From positions 124,001 to 188,000 of the forward strand of contig NZ_JBNWEO010000011.1 in the NCBI RefSeq assembly GCF_050496765.1: a stretch of DNA of 64,000 nucleotides, in the 5' to 3' direction. The stretch comes from JAEVLT01 sp050496765. Lineage in GTDB: Bacteria; Bacillota; Bacilli; Bacillales; Cytobacillaceae. Positions 39,265-47,430 of this stretch are shown in pieces. Within the stretch, counting starts at the first letter, position 1; each line of letters opens with the position of its first letter. Position numbers and translations under genes: made by a program. The notes beneath the pieces are model-generated. The model saw only the letters and a list, made by a program, of their open reading frames with translations. It had not been told where the DNA came from and searched no databases.

Positions 39265-39351
39265 TCATCCTGCTATCGCCACATACAGACTGTATCCAGC
39301 CATGACGATCATCAAATACACAACCGCAGCAATTGCCCATTTTTTTATCAT
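39265..39351 (-). CDS. 28-residue membrane peptide following copA
   Basis: An ATG at 39351 opens a 28-codon frame (starts MIKKWAIAAVVYLMIVMAGY, ends SLYVAIAG) that stops at 39265. GAGGTG lies six to seven bases ahead, as good as the sites of the real genes nearby. The peptide is a single hydrophobic helix with a basic N-terminal K-K, so N-in topology. It begins 11 bases after the copA stop and ends just before a terminator, so it would be the last gene of the copper operon. It could be a small subunit or regulator of CopA. Confidence 0.6.
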   Translation of the reverse strand: MIKKWAIAAVVYLMIVMAGYSLYVAIAG

Positions 39352-39362
39352 GGCAAACACCT

Positions 39363-41777
39363 CTACAATTTGACTTTTTGTAATCTTAAGGCATTGAGAA
39401 CAACGGAAACCGAACTGAACGCCATTGCTGCACCTGCAAGCCATGGCGCCAAAAAGCCCATTGCGGCAACCGGAATACCAAGGGAATTGTAGCCAAGAGC
39501 CCAGAAAAGATTCTGCTTTATATTGCTGATCGTTTTTTTACTCATAAAAATCGCGTCGGCAATACTGTTCAAATCGCCGCGGATCAGCGTAATATCGGCT
39601 GCTTCCATGGCCACATCCGCGCCGGTGCCGATCGCCATGCCAATATCTGCTGTTGCAAGGGCAGGCGCGTCGTTAATTCCATCGCCGACCATCGCAACTT
39701 TCTTGCCCTGTGCCTGCAGTTTCTTGATTTCATCTGCTTTGCCTTCTGGCAGCACTTCGGCGATGACATGGTCAATCCCAACTTGGGATGCAATCGCTTT
39801 TGCGGTTTGTTGATTGTCGCCAGTGATCATGTACACTTCAAGTTTCATGTCTTTCAGGCGTTGGATTGCTCTTTTTGACGTTTCTTTAATCGTATCGGCA
39901 ACCGCGACAATCCCGGCATAGTCGCCATCGATCGCGGCAATCATAGCGGTTTTTCCGTTCTTTTCGAGTTTTTCCATCATTTCATTGGCATTTTCAATGG
40001 CGATATCGTACTTCTCCATTAATTTCCGAGTCCCGACCAACAACTCTTTTCCTTCAACCACGGCCTTTATTCCAAATCCCGGAATCGCTTCAAAATGGCT
40101 TGTGTCTTTAAAGGCAATACCTCTTTCCTTAATTCCTTGAACAATCGCTTGTGCAAGCGGGTGTTCCGACTGTTTTTCAGCAGAACCGATAAGGGCAAGG
40201 AATGACTCTTCTGTTTGCGAAGACGCCGGAAAAACATCTGTTAACACAGGGGTACCGTTTGTTACTGTCCCCGTTTTATCAAGCACAACCGCCGAAATGC
40301 GGTGGGTCATTTCAAGATGTTCACCGCCTTTAAACAGAATTCCATATTCGGCAGCCCTCCCTGATCCGGCCATAATAGAAGTCGGCGTCGCTAATCCTAA
40401 TGCACAAGGACACGCAATCACAAGGACAGCGATCATTTTTTGCAACGATTCGGCAAAATCGCCCGGTGTTACCCACAAATACCAAATAAAGAAGGTGATA
40501 ACAGCTAAACCAACAACGATCGGAACAAATACACCGGAAATTTTGTCAGCAAGACGCTGAATCGGCGCTTTCGATCCTTGCGCTTCTTCGACCACTTTTA
40601 TAATTTGCGCGAGTGCGGTATCGCGGCCGACTTTTGTTGCCTTCATTTTTAAGAAGCCGTTTTTATTCAGCGTTGCACCAATGACTTCATCGCCCGCTTC
40701 CTTGTCAACCGGAACACTTTCCCCTGTCAGCATGGACTCATCAATCGCTGAGCGGCCATCAATAATTTTTCCGTCAACCGGAATTTTTTCACCTGGTTTG
40801 ATGTGGAGAGTATCGCCAACAACCACTTGTTCGAGTGGTATTTCCACCTCAGCGCCGTCCCGTTCCACAGTAGCAGTTTTCGCCTGAAGGCCCATCAATT
40901 TCTTGATCGCTTCAGATGAACGGCCTTTTGCTTTTGCTTCAAACAATTTTCCTAAAATAATCAATGTAATTAAAAGTGCACTTGTTTCATAATAAAGTTC
41001 GACTGTATGGGCATTTTGGCCAATGGATACCAATGATAAATACAGGCTGTAAAAATAGGCTGCCGATGTGCCGAGCGCAACCAATACATCCATATTGGCG
41101 CTGCCATTTTTCAATGATTTATACGCACCGACATAAAACTGCTTGCCGATGAAAAATTGTACGGGTGTTGCCAATGCCAATTGAACCCATGGATTCATAA
41201 ACATTTTTGGAACCCAAATAAATGAAGTGAACGAGAAATGGCCGACCATTGCCCATACAAGCGGCAGCGACAAAATCGCCGAAAACACAAATTTGCTCGT
41301 TTGCTTTTCAATTTCCTGCTGGCGATGGTCTGCAGTATGTTGCGCATCTTCTTTAATTGCTGCTCCATACCCTAAGCTTTCGACTTTTTTGATAATGTCG
41401 CTTGGCGACAAAATCGCCGTATTGAATTCGACTGATGCTTTTTCTAATGCCAGATTGACAGTGGCTTTTACGACACCGTCCAGTTTGTTTAAACCTTTTT
41501 CAATCCTTGCCGAGCAGGCTGCACAAGTCATCCCTGTTATCTCAAAATCCGCTTTTTCGGTAACCACGCCATAGCCAAGGTCTTCAATCTTTTTTTGAAT
41601 AGCTTCCAACTTTATTTTTGCCGGATCATATTTTATTGCAGATTTCTCCAATGCTAGATTAACGCTGGCAATTTCTACACCTTCCAGCTTGTTTAGTCCT
41701 TTTTCAATTCGAAGTGCACATGCCGCACACGTCATGCCCGAGATTTGCAAATTGGTTTCTTTTAGATTCTCACTCAT
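39363..41777 (-). CDS. copA: copper-exporting P-type ATPase CopA
   Basis: 804 residues. Two N-terminal heavy-metal-binding domains, each with GMTCAAC (C17/C20 and C85/C88), then eight membrane helices. TGES at 351-354 (actuator), membrane CPC at 456-458 (ion path), phosphorylation D500 in VVLDKTGTVTNG, and GDGINDAPAL near 697. The pattern is that of Cu(I)-exporting type 1B ATPases. AAGGAG precedes the ATG. Own hairpin elements separate it from copZ. Confidence 0.96.
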   Translation of the reverse strand: MSENLKETNLQISGMTCAACALRIEKGLNKLEGVEIASVNLALEKSAIKYDPAKIKLEAIQKKIEDLGYGVVTEKADFEITGMTCAACSARIEKGLNKLDGVVKATVNLALEKASVEFNTAILSPSDIIKKVESLGYGAAIKEDAQHTADHRQQEIEKQTSKFVFSAILSLPLVWAMVGHFSFTSFIWVPKMFMNPWVQLALATPVQFFIGKQFYVGAYKSLKNGSANMDVLVALGTSAAYFYSLYLSLVSIGQNAHTVELYYETSALLITLIILGKLFEAKAKGRSSEAIKKLMGLQAKTATVERDGAEVEIPLEQVVVGDTLHIKPGEKIPVDGKIIDGRSAIDESMLTGESVPVDKEAGDEVIGATLNKNGFLKMKATKVGRDTALAQIIKVVEEAQGSKAPIQRLADKISGVFVPIVVGLAVITFFIWYLWVTPGDFAESLQKMIAVLVIACPCALGLATPTSIMAGSGRAAEYGILFKGGEHLEMTHRISAVVLDKTGTVTNGTPVLTDVFPASSQTEESFLALIGSAEKQSEHPLAQAIVQGIKERGIAFKDTSHFEAIPGFGIKAVVEGKELLVGTRKLMEKYDIAIENANEMMEKLEKNGKTAMIAAIDGDYAGIVAVADTIKETSKRAIQRLKDMKLEVYMITGDNQQTAKAIASQVGIDHVIAEVLPEGKADEIKKLQAQGKKVAMVGDGINDAPALATADIGMAIGTGADVAMEAADITLIRGDLNSIADAIFMSKKTISNIKQNLFWALGYNSLGIPVAAMGFLAPWLAGAAMAFSSVSVVLNALRLQKVKL

Positions 41778-41792
41778 TAAAACCAGCTCCTT

Positions 41793-41812
41793 ATACCTGT
41801 ATAGGTATACTT
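41793..41812 (-). promoter_or_regulatory. inverted repeat before copA
   Basis: TATACCTGTATAGGTATA, on the minus strand TATACCT-ATAC-AGGTATA directly abutting the copA ribosome binding site (AAGGAG). It could be an RNA hairpin near the ribosome binding site or a DNA operator. Confidence 0.5.
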
Positions 41813-41821
41813 TTCAAAAGA

Positions 41822-41856
41822 AAAGAACGTGCTATTGCCTAGCACGTCTTTTTTGA
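41822..41856 (-). terminator. terminator-like hairpin between copZ and copA
   Basis: Minus strand ACGTGCTA, loop GGCAA, TAGCACGT then TCTTTTCTTTT. The stem is perfect; the T tract is interrupted by C, so read-through is likely partial. Confidence 0.65.
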
Positions 41857-41877
41857 TTGTTGAGCGCCAAAAGCCTC

Positions 41878-42084
41878 TTATTGAACTTCGTAACCCTGAT
41901 CATCAATCGTTTCTTTGATCTTGTCGAGGGAGACTTCTTGTGGATTGAATTCAACATCAACAGTGGCCGCATCTAAGTTTACCTTAACAGAGCTGACGCC
42001 GCTTAGGGTACCTACACTGCCTTCTACTGCTTTAACGCAGTGGCCGCAAGACATTCCTTGAACGTTTAATGTGATTTTTTCCAT
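41878..42084 (-). CDS. copZ: copper chaperone CopZ
   Basis: 68 residues, one HMA domain with the Cu(I) ligands C13 and C16 in QGMSCGHCVKAVEGS. Carries copper in the cytosol to CopA. AAGGAG eight bases before the ATG. It lies 26 bases downstream of csoR, so it is probably co-transcribed with it. Confidence 0.95.
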   Translation of the reverse strand: MEKITLNVQGMSCGHCVKAVEGSVGTLSGVSSVKVNLDAATVDVEFNPQEVSLDKIKETIDDQGYEVQ

Positions 42085-42110
42085 GTGAAAAACTCCTTTC
42101 GAATAGTGGC

Positions 42111-42458
42111 TTATTTTTTCATAAGCCGTTGTATTGTGGTAAGCAACTCGTCGACAACTTCGCGATCGCCTTCTTGAATCCGTTCCACTACACAGCTTTT
42201 CATGTGGCCTTCAAGGAGGATTTTCGCGACGCTGTTTAAAGCTGCTTGTGTTGCAGCAATTTGTGTAATGACATCATCGCAATACGTGTCTTTTTCAATC
42301 AATCCTTTAATGCCGCGAATCTGACCCTCGATACGGTTTAAGCGGGTAATCAGATTTTTTTTTGTATTTTCTGAATGATGGCTTTTCCGGACTGTTGAAG
42401 ATGTATGGCATTCACCATTGCACTGGGGAGCATCATTGAGCGGATCCATTTGATTCAT
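42111..42458 (-). CDS. csoR: copper-sensing repressor CsoR
   Basis: 115 residues. The helical DUF156 core (RLNRIEGQIRGIKGLIEKD) carries the Cu(I) ligand set C60, H85 and C89, with the same spacing as the Cys-His-Cys triad of B. subtilis CsoR (45-70-74). The first 30 residues hold two extra cysteines and a His pair (QCNGECHTS, KSHHS), more than the usual N-terminus. It represses copZA until Cu(I) binds; here it is the first gene of that operon, whereas in B. subtilis it is adjacent with its own promoter. Confidence 0.93.
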   Translation of the reverse strand: MNQMDPLNDAPQCNGECHTSSTVRKSHHSENTKKNLITRLNRIEGQIRGIKGLIEKDTYCDDVITQIAATQAALNSVAKILLEGHMKSCVVERIQEGDREVVDELLTTIQRLMKK

Positions 42459-42489
42459 CCTCTAACACCCTCCTTTACGGATTTTATTT

Positions 42490-42516
42490 TACTATACCCC
42501 CCTACCCTATGTAAAG
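42490..42516 (-). promoter_or_regulatory. candidate CsoR operator
   Basis: Minus strand ACATAGGGTAGGGGGGTATA upstream of csoR, a G-tract with flanking TA/AT steps as in known CsoR sites (GGGG-rich pseudo-palindromes ending in GTAT). Confidence 0.5.
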
Positions 42517-42693
42517 TCTTTCTTTTATTTATTCACAAAAAGTTCAAACTTTCCATGAGCAGATTTTTTTGAATTCGTTCATTCCCTTTTATTTTACCGA
42601 ACCCCTGTCCATTTGTCTGCTATTTTGCTAAAAACAAACCGAGTCCTTACCACTCTTGATAAGGACTTTATTTTCATGGTTTTAAGACAACTT

Positions 42694-42946
42694 TTATGCA
42701 TTGATCCGTTCTGGTGTCGAATACTTCGTAGCCATGCTTTGCTTCCCTCATTGGTTGTTTTATAAAAATGAAGCAATTCATTTAGATCACGGATTGATTG
42801 CTGTACATCTTTTTCCATCAATGCCTTTAATTCATTGTCAAAGCATAATCCCTGCAGCAATTTTGACCGAGCAAACAAACGGTTTTAAAGTTCAGAATTT
42901 CATGTGTTTCCATTGTTTCATGGAGCGCCAGACTTTCCTGTTCCAT
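42694..42946 (-). pseudogene. broken CotF-type gene pair
   Basis: An ATG at 42946 with GGAGGTG ahead starts MEQESLALHETMETHEILNF, homologous to the intact gene at 43093 (LGLHETLELHELLTF). After VCL the frame is lost by about one missing base near 42865-42875 and continues in the next frame as SKLLQGLCFDNELKALMEKD. A second ATG at 42735 starts MATKYSTPERINA and stops after 13 codons. So both halves of a CotF-like pair are decayed. The intact pair is divergent on the plus strand. Confidence 0.7.
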
Positions 42947-43092
42947 AAAATCACCTCCAATGATCTATTTTTCCAAATGTACTTTTTCCCTATTCATGGG
43001 AGAATCTTTCAGGTGGAAAACCGATGCATAATTGTTCTTTTTCCCAGAAAACATAAAACGAGCAAAATGATGTTAGTGAGGGGGATAACTTT

Positions 43093-43299
43093 ATGGCAAA
43101 ATTTCTGGGATTGCACGAAACCCTTGAACTTCATGAACTGTTAACGTTTAAAAGTCTATGTTTGACGAAAGCAACAACGATGGGCGCATTGGCGCAAGAC
43201 GAAGAGCTGAAAGCACTTTTAGCCAATGATGCAGCATCCGGATCGAGACATATACAGCAATTGCAAAATTTTTTAACCAATCGGGAGGAAGTTCAATGA
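43093..43299 (+). CDS. CotF-family spore coat protein, N-terminal half
   Basis: 68 residues: LGLHETLELHELLTFKSLCL and DEELKALLANDAASGSRHIQ match the first half of B. subtilis CotF (HETLEMHELVAFQ as I recall). The second half is encoded by the next gene, whose ATG overlaps this stop (4 bases). B. subtilis has similarly split CotF-like pairs (yraD/yraE). Expected in the spore coat or forespore; no mother-cell promoter could be assigned. Confidence 0.8.
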   Translation: MAKFLGLHETLELHELLTFKSLCLTKATTMGALAQDEELKALLANDAASGSRHIQQLQNFLTNREEVQ

Positions 43300-43595
43300 A
43301 TCAATTTTTACAAAACATGATGGGAATGGGCGGATTGACAGATCAAGTCATTGCGACTGATTTCTTACTTTCGGCAAAATCTGGCGTGCAAAACTACACC
43401 ATTGCCCTTACTGAAGCGGCTACTCCCGAGTTAAAAGCGGTTTTAAGAGAGCAATTACGAGAGGCAATTGAAACGCATGAGAAGATCAGCGCTTACATGG
43501 TCTCCAGAGGATTTTATCATCCATATGATTTGACTGAACAACTGCAAGTCGATTTAACGACTTCCGATACGGCAGTAACTTTAGCAAATGACTAG
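43296..43595 (+). CDS. CotF-family spore coat protein, C-terminal half
   Basis: 99 residues. VIATDFLLSAKSGVQNYTIA, LTEAATPELKAVLREQLREA and YMVSRGFYHPYDL correspond to the C-terminal half of CotF (coat F, PF07875 type). The Met-rich start NQFLQNMMGMGGLTD is typical of the stand-alone versions. AGGAGG precedes the ATG inside the previous gene. Its Glu and His residues recall the ferritin-like fold of the family. Confidence 0.85.
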   Translation: MNQFLQNMMGMGGLTDQVIATDFLLSAKSGVQNYTIALTEAATPELKAVLREQLREAIETHEKISAYMVSRGFYHPYDLTEQLQVDLTTSDTAVTLAND

Positions 43596-43657
43596 GAGAG
43601 CGAGGGAGAATGGATCGTTCCTTTTCCCTTCGCTTTAAAGTGTTAAACAATTTTTTA

Positions 43658-43686
43658 TTGACTTCTCTGCCGGGAATTGATACGAT
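43658..43686 (+). promoter_or_regulatory. promoter of the glycine-riboswitch operon
   Basis: -35 TTGACT (43658-43663), 17-base spacer, -10 TACGAT (43681-43686). Confidence 0.6.
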
Positions 43687-43741
43687 TTCTTTAATTTCAA
43701 TAAAGCGACGAAGGTTATGGATCACACTATAACTGGAGCAG

Positions 43742-43870
43742 CTTCTGGAGAGACCGCCAATTTGCGGCGCCGAAGGATTCACAATCTCAGGCAAAAGGAC
43801 AGAAGAGTGATGGCAAGCAAAATTGCATACTCTTCATTTCTTGAGATTGGAGCAAATCCAATCTTTTTTT
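43742..43870 (+). promoter_or_regulatory. glycine riboswitch with a single aptamer and terminator
   Basis: Aptamer 43742-43805: P1 CTTCTG/CAGAAG, then GGAGAGACCGCC, GCGCCGAAGGATTCAC and CTCAGGCAAAAGGAC, the glycine aptamer consensus. A hairpin GAAGAGT (43802-43808)/ACTCTTC (43829-43835) shares bases with the 3' side of P1 and could be the ghost-aptamer helix of singleton types. It is followed by the terminator AGATTGG/CCAATCT with a T run (43844-43870). No second full aptamer is visible. It lies directly upstream of the ACT-domain gene. Confidence 0.85.
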
Positions 43871-43893
43871 ATTTTCTAAATGAGGTGGCATAT

Positions 43894-44169
43894 ATGGAGA
43901 AAAGACGTGCAGTAGTTAGTGTCATTGGGAAAGACCAGGTTGGGATTATTTCAAGGGTAACAACTATTTTAGCGAACAATCAGATGAACATCTTGGATAT
44001 CAGTCAGACGATTCTTCAAGATTTTTTCACCATGATGATGATCATTGATGTTTCCGCCAATGAAAATTTGTCAAAGCTGCGTGAGGAACTTTCCGCCGCT
44101 GCAGATGAAATGGGATTAAAAATCAATATTCAGCTTGAAGAAATTTTTCAAGCGATGCACCGGATCTAA
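43894..44169 (+). CDS. ACT-domain protein, UPF0237 family
   Basis: 91 residues from the ATG 43894 (MEKRRAVVSVIGKDQVGIIS) with GAGGTG six bases ahead; an upstream extension of the frame runs through the riboswitch and is not coding. It is an ACT fold like the glycine-cleavage regulator type (GKDQVGIISRVTTILANNQM, LDISQTI), which typically binds an amino acid. It is the first gene behind a glycine riboswitch, with the PFL gene 27 bases downstream. Probably a glycine- or serine-sensing partner of that protein. Confidence 0.88.
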   Translation: MEKRRAVVSVIGKDQVGIISRVTTILANNQMNILDISQTILQDFFTMMMIIDVSANENLSKLREELSAAADEMGLKINIQLEEIFQAMHRI

Positions 44170-44196
44170 TTTTAACCGCAAGAGAGGATGGGACAA

Positions 44197-45558
44197 ATGA
44201 CAATAGCGATGGATGAAATCATCCAAACGATTCGCATGGTACAAATGGAAAACCTTGATATCCGCACGGTAACAATGGGGATCAATCTTCGTGATTGCAG
44301 TGATTCCGATTTTGCCAAAATGAATAAACGGGTTTATGAAAAAATTATGCAGTATGCTAAAAATTTAAAGCAAACTGCAGAAGACGTCGAAAAAGAATTC
44401 GGCATTCCCATTATTAACAAGCGCATTTCGATTACACCGATTGCCGAAATTCTTGGTTCAGCAACGGTAGAGCAGGCGATTGAACTTGCCAAAACCCTCG
44501 ACCGTGCCGCAAAGGAACTGGGGGTTGATTTTATCGGCGGTTTTTCAGCACTTGTCCACAAAGGAATTTCCAAAGGAGACGAAACATTGCTTGCTTCCTT
44601 GCCAAGAGCGCTCAGCGAGACAGAACGCGTTTGCGGCTCAGTTTCCGTTGGAACAACAAGGGCTGGAATTAATATGGATGCTGTTCGCCAGCTTGGCTTT
44701 ATTTTAAAAGAAGCAGCGGAATTAACAAAAGACCAAAACGGAATCGGCTGCGCCAAGCTTGTCGTTTTCTGCAATCCGGTTGAAGACAATCCGTTTATGG
44801 CCGGGGCTTTTCATGGTGCTGGTGAAGGGGAAGCGGTTATCAATGTTGGCGTCAGCGGACCGGGTGTTGTTTTAAATGCTTTGAAACGCCACCCTGATGC
44901 CGATCTTGGCGAAGCGGCCGATATTATTAAAAAAACTGCCTTTAAAATTACGCGTGCTGGCGAGCTGATAGGACGAATTGTTGCCAAAAGGCTTGGCGTT
45001 CCGTTTGGAATTATGGATTTGTCCCTTGCACCGACAAATGCCATTCATGACAGCGTCGCAGATATTCTGGAGGAGATTGGTCTGGAACGGGTTGGAACCC
45101 ATGGAACAATTGCCGCTTTGGCGCTGATGAACGATGCGGTCAAAAAAGGTGGGGCAATGGCAAGCTCTTATGTTGGCGGCTTGAGCGGGGCATTTATTCC
45201 TGTCAGTGAGGATAATGGAATGATTCGCGGTGTTGTCGATGGCGCGCTCAGTTTGGCGAAACTTGAGGCAATGACATGTGTGTGCTCGGTCGGACTGGAT
45301 ATGATCGCGGTGTCTGGCGATGTTCCTGCTGCGACTCTTTCAGCCATGATCGCTGACGAGGCCGCGATCGGGATGATCAACAAAAAAACGACTGCGGTAC
45401 GGGTGATTCCCGTTCCAGGAAAAAAAGAGGGTGAAATGATCGAGTTTGGCGGACTGCTTGGACGTGCTCCCGTCATGGGCGTGAACCCATATCATTCGGA
45501 AAAAATGATCAATCGCGGTGGAAGAATTCCCGCACCGCTTCAGGCGCTGATTAACTAA
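44197..45558 (+). CDS. PFL family protein (DUF711/UPF0210)
   Basis: About 453 residues from the ATG 44197; an in-frame ATG at 44188 abuts the ribosome binding site. The family has a glycyl-radical-enzyme-like barrel but no glycyl radical motif. Readable blocks: ITPIAEILGSAT, AGAFHGAGEGEAVINVGVSG, GIMDLSLAPTNAIHDSVADIL and CVCSVGLDMIAVSGD. The biochemical function is not known to me. The gene pair ACT (UPF0237)-PFL (UPF0210) occurs widely in Firmicutes. The glycine riboswitch ahead points to glycine or one-carbon metabolism. Confidence 0.9.
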   Translation: MTIAMDEIIQTIRMVQMENLDIRTVTMGINLRDCSDSDFAKMNKRVYEKIMQYAKNLKQTAEDVEKEFGIPIINKRISITPIAEILGSATVEQAIELAKTLDRAAKELGVDFIGGFSALVHKGISKGDETLLASLPRALSETERVCGSVSVGTTRAGINMDAVRQLGFILKEAAELTKDQNGIGCAKLVVFCNPVEDNPFMAGAFHGAGEGEAVINVGVSGPGVVLNALKRHPDADLGEAADIIKKTAFKITRAGELIGRIVAKRLGVPFGIMDLSLAPTNAIHDSVADILEEIGLERVGTHGTIAALALMNDAVKKGGAMASSYVGGLSGAFIPVSEDNGMIRGVVDGALSLAKLEAMTCVCSVGLDMIAVSGDVPAATLSAMIADEAAIGMINKKTTAVRVIPVPGKKEGEMIEFGGLLGRAPVMGVNPYHSEKMINRGGRIPAPLQALIN

Positions 45559-45635
45559 GATTCGCTGGATTGGCGGCGAACCGTTTGATTGTTTATTGGG
45601 AAAATGGCAGCAGTCGACTTGCTCTTTCCCCTGTT

Positions 45636-45685
45636 TTTCGCGCCCTGTTTCCTTCTTTTTTAAGAGAATAGGGCGCGATTATCAT
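45636..45685 (+). terminator. terminator of the ACT-PFL operon
   Basis: GCGCCCT, loop of about 20 bases, AGGGCGC, with T-rich sequence around; weaker than usual because the T run is inside the loop. Confidence 0.45.
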
Positions 45686-45720
45686 TTTTTGGGATTGAGT
45701 TTTCTATAAACTGGAAGATT

Positions 45721-46161
45721 CTACTTCATTTTCGCTGCAATGGCATCTGTTAGTTCTTCTGCCATGGATGGAATCGACGTTTTTAGCACACTGTTGACCA
45801 TTTTGGCCATTATTCCTTCGGCTTCAATATTGAGAAACCCCGTCATCCTTGTACGGCTTTCCCCCATTTTCTCCGCCTCAAAATATCCATTCCCGGCAAA
45901 ATTTTCGTTCAATCCCTTCAAATCAAACGTAACCTTTGTCGGCTCAATCCATTCTTTTATGGTCACCATCAGACGCACTTTCTTTTTCATAAACCCCAAA
46001 TCCCCATAAAACTCCCAGGTCGATTGGCGCTCACTGATTTTTTCATGCTGGATATAGCCCGGAACGAGCGGCGCCCAATGATCCATATCTTTCACAAAAT
46101 TCCAAACCGCTTCAATCGGAAGATCCAATACAACTTGGTGCAGCCCACTTGGCAAATTCAC
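45721..46161 (-). CDS. SRPBCC (CoxG-like) family protein
   Basis: 146 residues with START/polyketide-cyclase-like fold: VVLDLPIEAVWNFVKDMDHW at the N-terminus, GDLGFMKKKVRLMVTIKEW in the middle, and a C-terminal helix (SIPSMAEELTDAIAAKMK). CoxG relatives assist carbon-monoxide dehydrogenase, but no such genes are near; the more general role is binding a hydrophobic ligand. GTG start. Single gene. Confidence 0.8.
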   Translation of the reverse strand: MNLPSGLHQVVLDLPIEAVWNFVKDMDHWAPLVPGYIQHEKISERQSTWEFYGDLGFMKKKVRLMVTIKEWIEPTKVTFDLKGLNENFAGNGYFEAEKMGESRTRMTGFLNIEAEGIMAKMVNSVLKTSIPSMAEELTDAIAAKMK

Positions 46162-46187
46162 TACCTTCTTTCATATCCAAATTGAAA

Positions 46188-46213
46188 AGACCTTCCTGGA
46201 AGGTCTTTTTTAT
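46188..46213. terminator. bidirectional terminator
   Basis: AAAAGACCTTCCTGGAAGGT followed by CTTTTT; stem of 10 bp serving the aminotransferase gene on the minus strand. Confidence 0.8.
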
Positions 46214-46254
46214 TGTTATATGTTCATACCTGTTTTTTTAGAAGGTTAACCTGC

Positions 46255-47430
46255 TTATTCGGAATATTGAAAAAGAAATTCGTGAATGCGGCTGCAAGCT
46301 TCTTCAAGTCGTTCTTTCGGCTGCACCAGCGCAATTCGAACATAGCCTTCCCCAAGTTTTCCAAACGCATCACCAGGAACAACTGCCACCCCAGCCTTGT
46401 CAATTAATTCAAAAGCAAACTGACGCGATGTCCAGCCTGACGGGATCTTTGCCCACACAAACATCGTTGCCGGCGATTTGACCACTTGCCAACCGCTTTT
46501 TGCCAAACCCGAAATTAACGCATCACGGCGAACCTCATACTCTTTCACTTGTGTTTGAAGAGCAGAAAAGTCAGAAGTTAGCGCGACCGTTGCTGCTTTT
46601 TGAATCGGGAAAAAGACGCCATAATCCACATGCCCCTTTAACGAACTTAAAACCCCCAATGCCTGGGCATTGCCAACAACATAACCGATGCGGCATCCCG
46701 CCATGTTAAACGTCTTCGATAAGGAATTAAATTCAATTCCCACCTCTTTTGCACCCGGAATCGACATAAAGCTAATTTGCGGATTTCCGTCAAAAATCAA
46801 CTCAGAATAGGCAAAATCGTGGACAACCAAAATAGTATGTTTTTTTGCAAAGGCCACTACCTTTTCAAAAAAAGCGCGGTCAGCCAAAGCCGTTACCGGA
46901 TTCCCTGGATAGCTGAGAATCATCATTTTCGTTTTTGCTAAAATGTCTTCAGGGATTTCATCCAATTTTGGCAAAAATTGATTTTCCTCTACTAGTGGCA
47001 TCGAATAAAGATTTCCGCCAGCTAAAATGACATTTTCTTCATAAATGGGATATCCCGGATCCGGAACGAGTACATAGTCGCCAGGATTGATAAATGCTGT
47101 TGCCAAATGCGAAAGACCATCCTGCGACCCCATGAGCTGGAGCACTTCCTCCTCCGGCTCCAAATCAACCCCATAGCGCTGTTTGTAAAAATAACAAACT
47201 GCCTCATGAAATTCGGCTGTTCCTCGAAGAGTATACCCATACTTTGTTGGATCCATCGCATACTTTACGAGTGTGTCAACCACATAGGAAGGTGGGGGAA
47301 AATCCGGGCTCCCTACACTTAAATCAATGACGTTCATACCCCTTTTGATCGCTTCAAGTTTTCGGTCAGCCACCTCTTGAAAAATACTGGCTGTCATGCT
47401 TTGCACTTTGTTGGATGCAACAACATTCAT
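46255..47430 (-). CDS. class I PLP-dependent aminotransferase (LL-DAP aminotransferase-like)
   Basis: About 391 residues from the ATG 47430 (MNVVASNKVQSMTASIFQEV), with GGAGGGG seven bases ahead. Fold type I motifs: PGNP (N177), HDFAYSE (D205, Y208) and the PLP lysine K239 in NSLSKTFNMAGCRIGY; DLSVGSPDFPPP near 36. Closest by impression to LL-diaminopimelate/aspartate aminotransferases. Since Bacillus normally makes DAP by the acetylase route, the true substrate is open. Followed by a terminator; transcribed alone next to the threonine operon. Confidence 0.82.
   Translation of the reverse strand: MNVVASNKVQSMTASIFQEVADRKLEAIKRGMNVIDLSVGSPDFPPPSYVVDTLVKYAMDPTKYGYTLRGTAEFHEAVCYFYKQRYGVDLEPEEEVLQLMGSQDGLSHLATAFINPGDYVLVPDPGYPIYEENVILAGGNLYSMPLVEENQFLPKLDEIPEDILAKTKMMILSYPGNPVTALADRAFFEKVVAFAKKHTILVVHDFAYSELIFDGNPQISFMSIPGAKEVGIEFNSLSKTFNMAGCRIGYVVGNAQALGVLSSLKGHVDYGVFFPIQKAATVALTSDFSALQTQVKEYEVRRDALISGLAKSGWQVVKSPATMFVWAKIPSGWTSRQFAFELIDKAGVAVVPGDAFGKLGEGYVRIALVQPKERLEEACSRIHEFLFQYSE

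Noticed and set aside
43717..43893. N-terminal extension of the ACT-domain frame
   Set aside because: It runs through the glycine aptamer and terminator; the ATG at 43894 has its own ribosome binding site and the family start.
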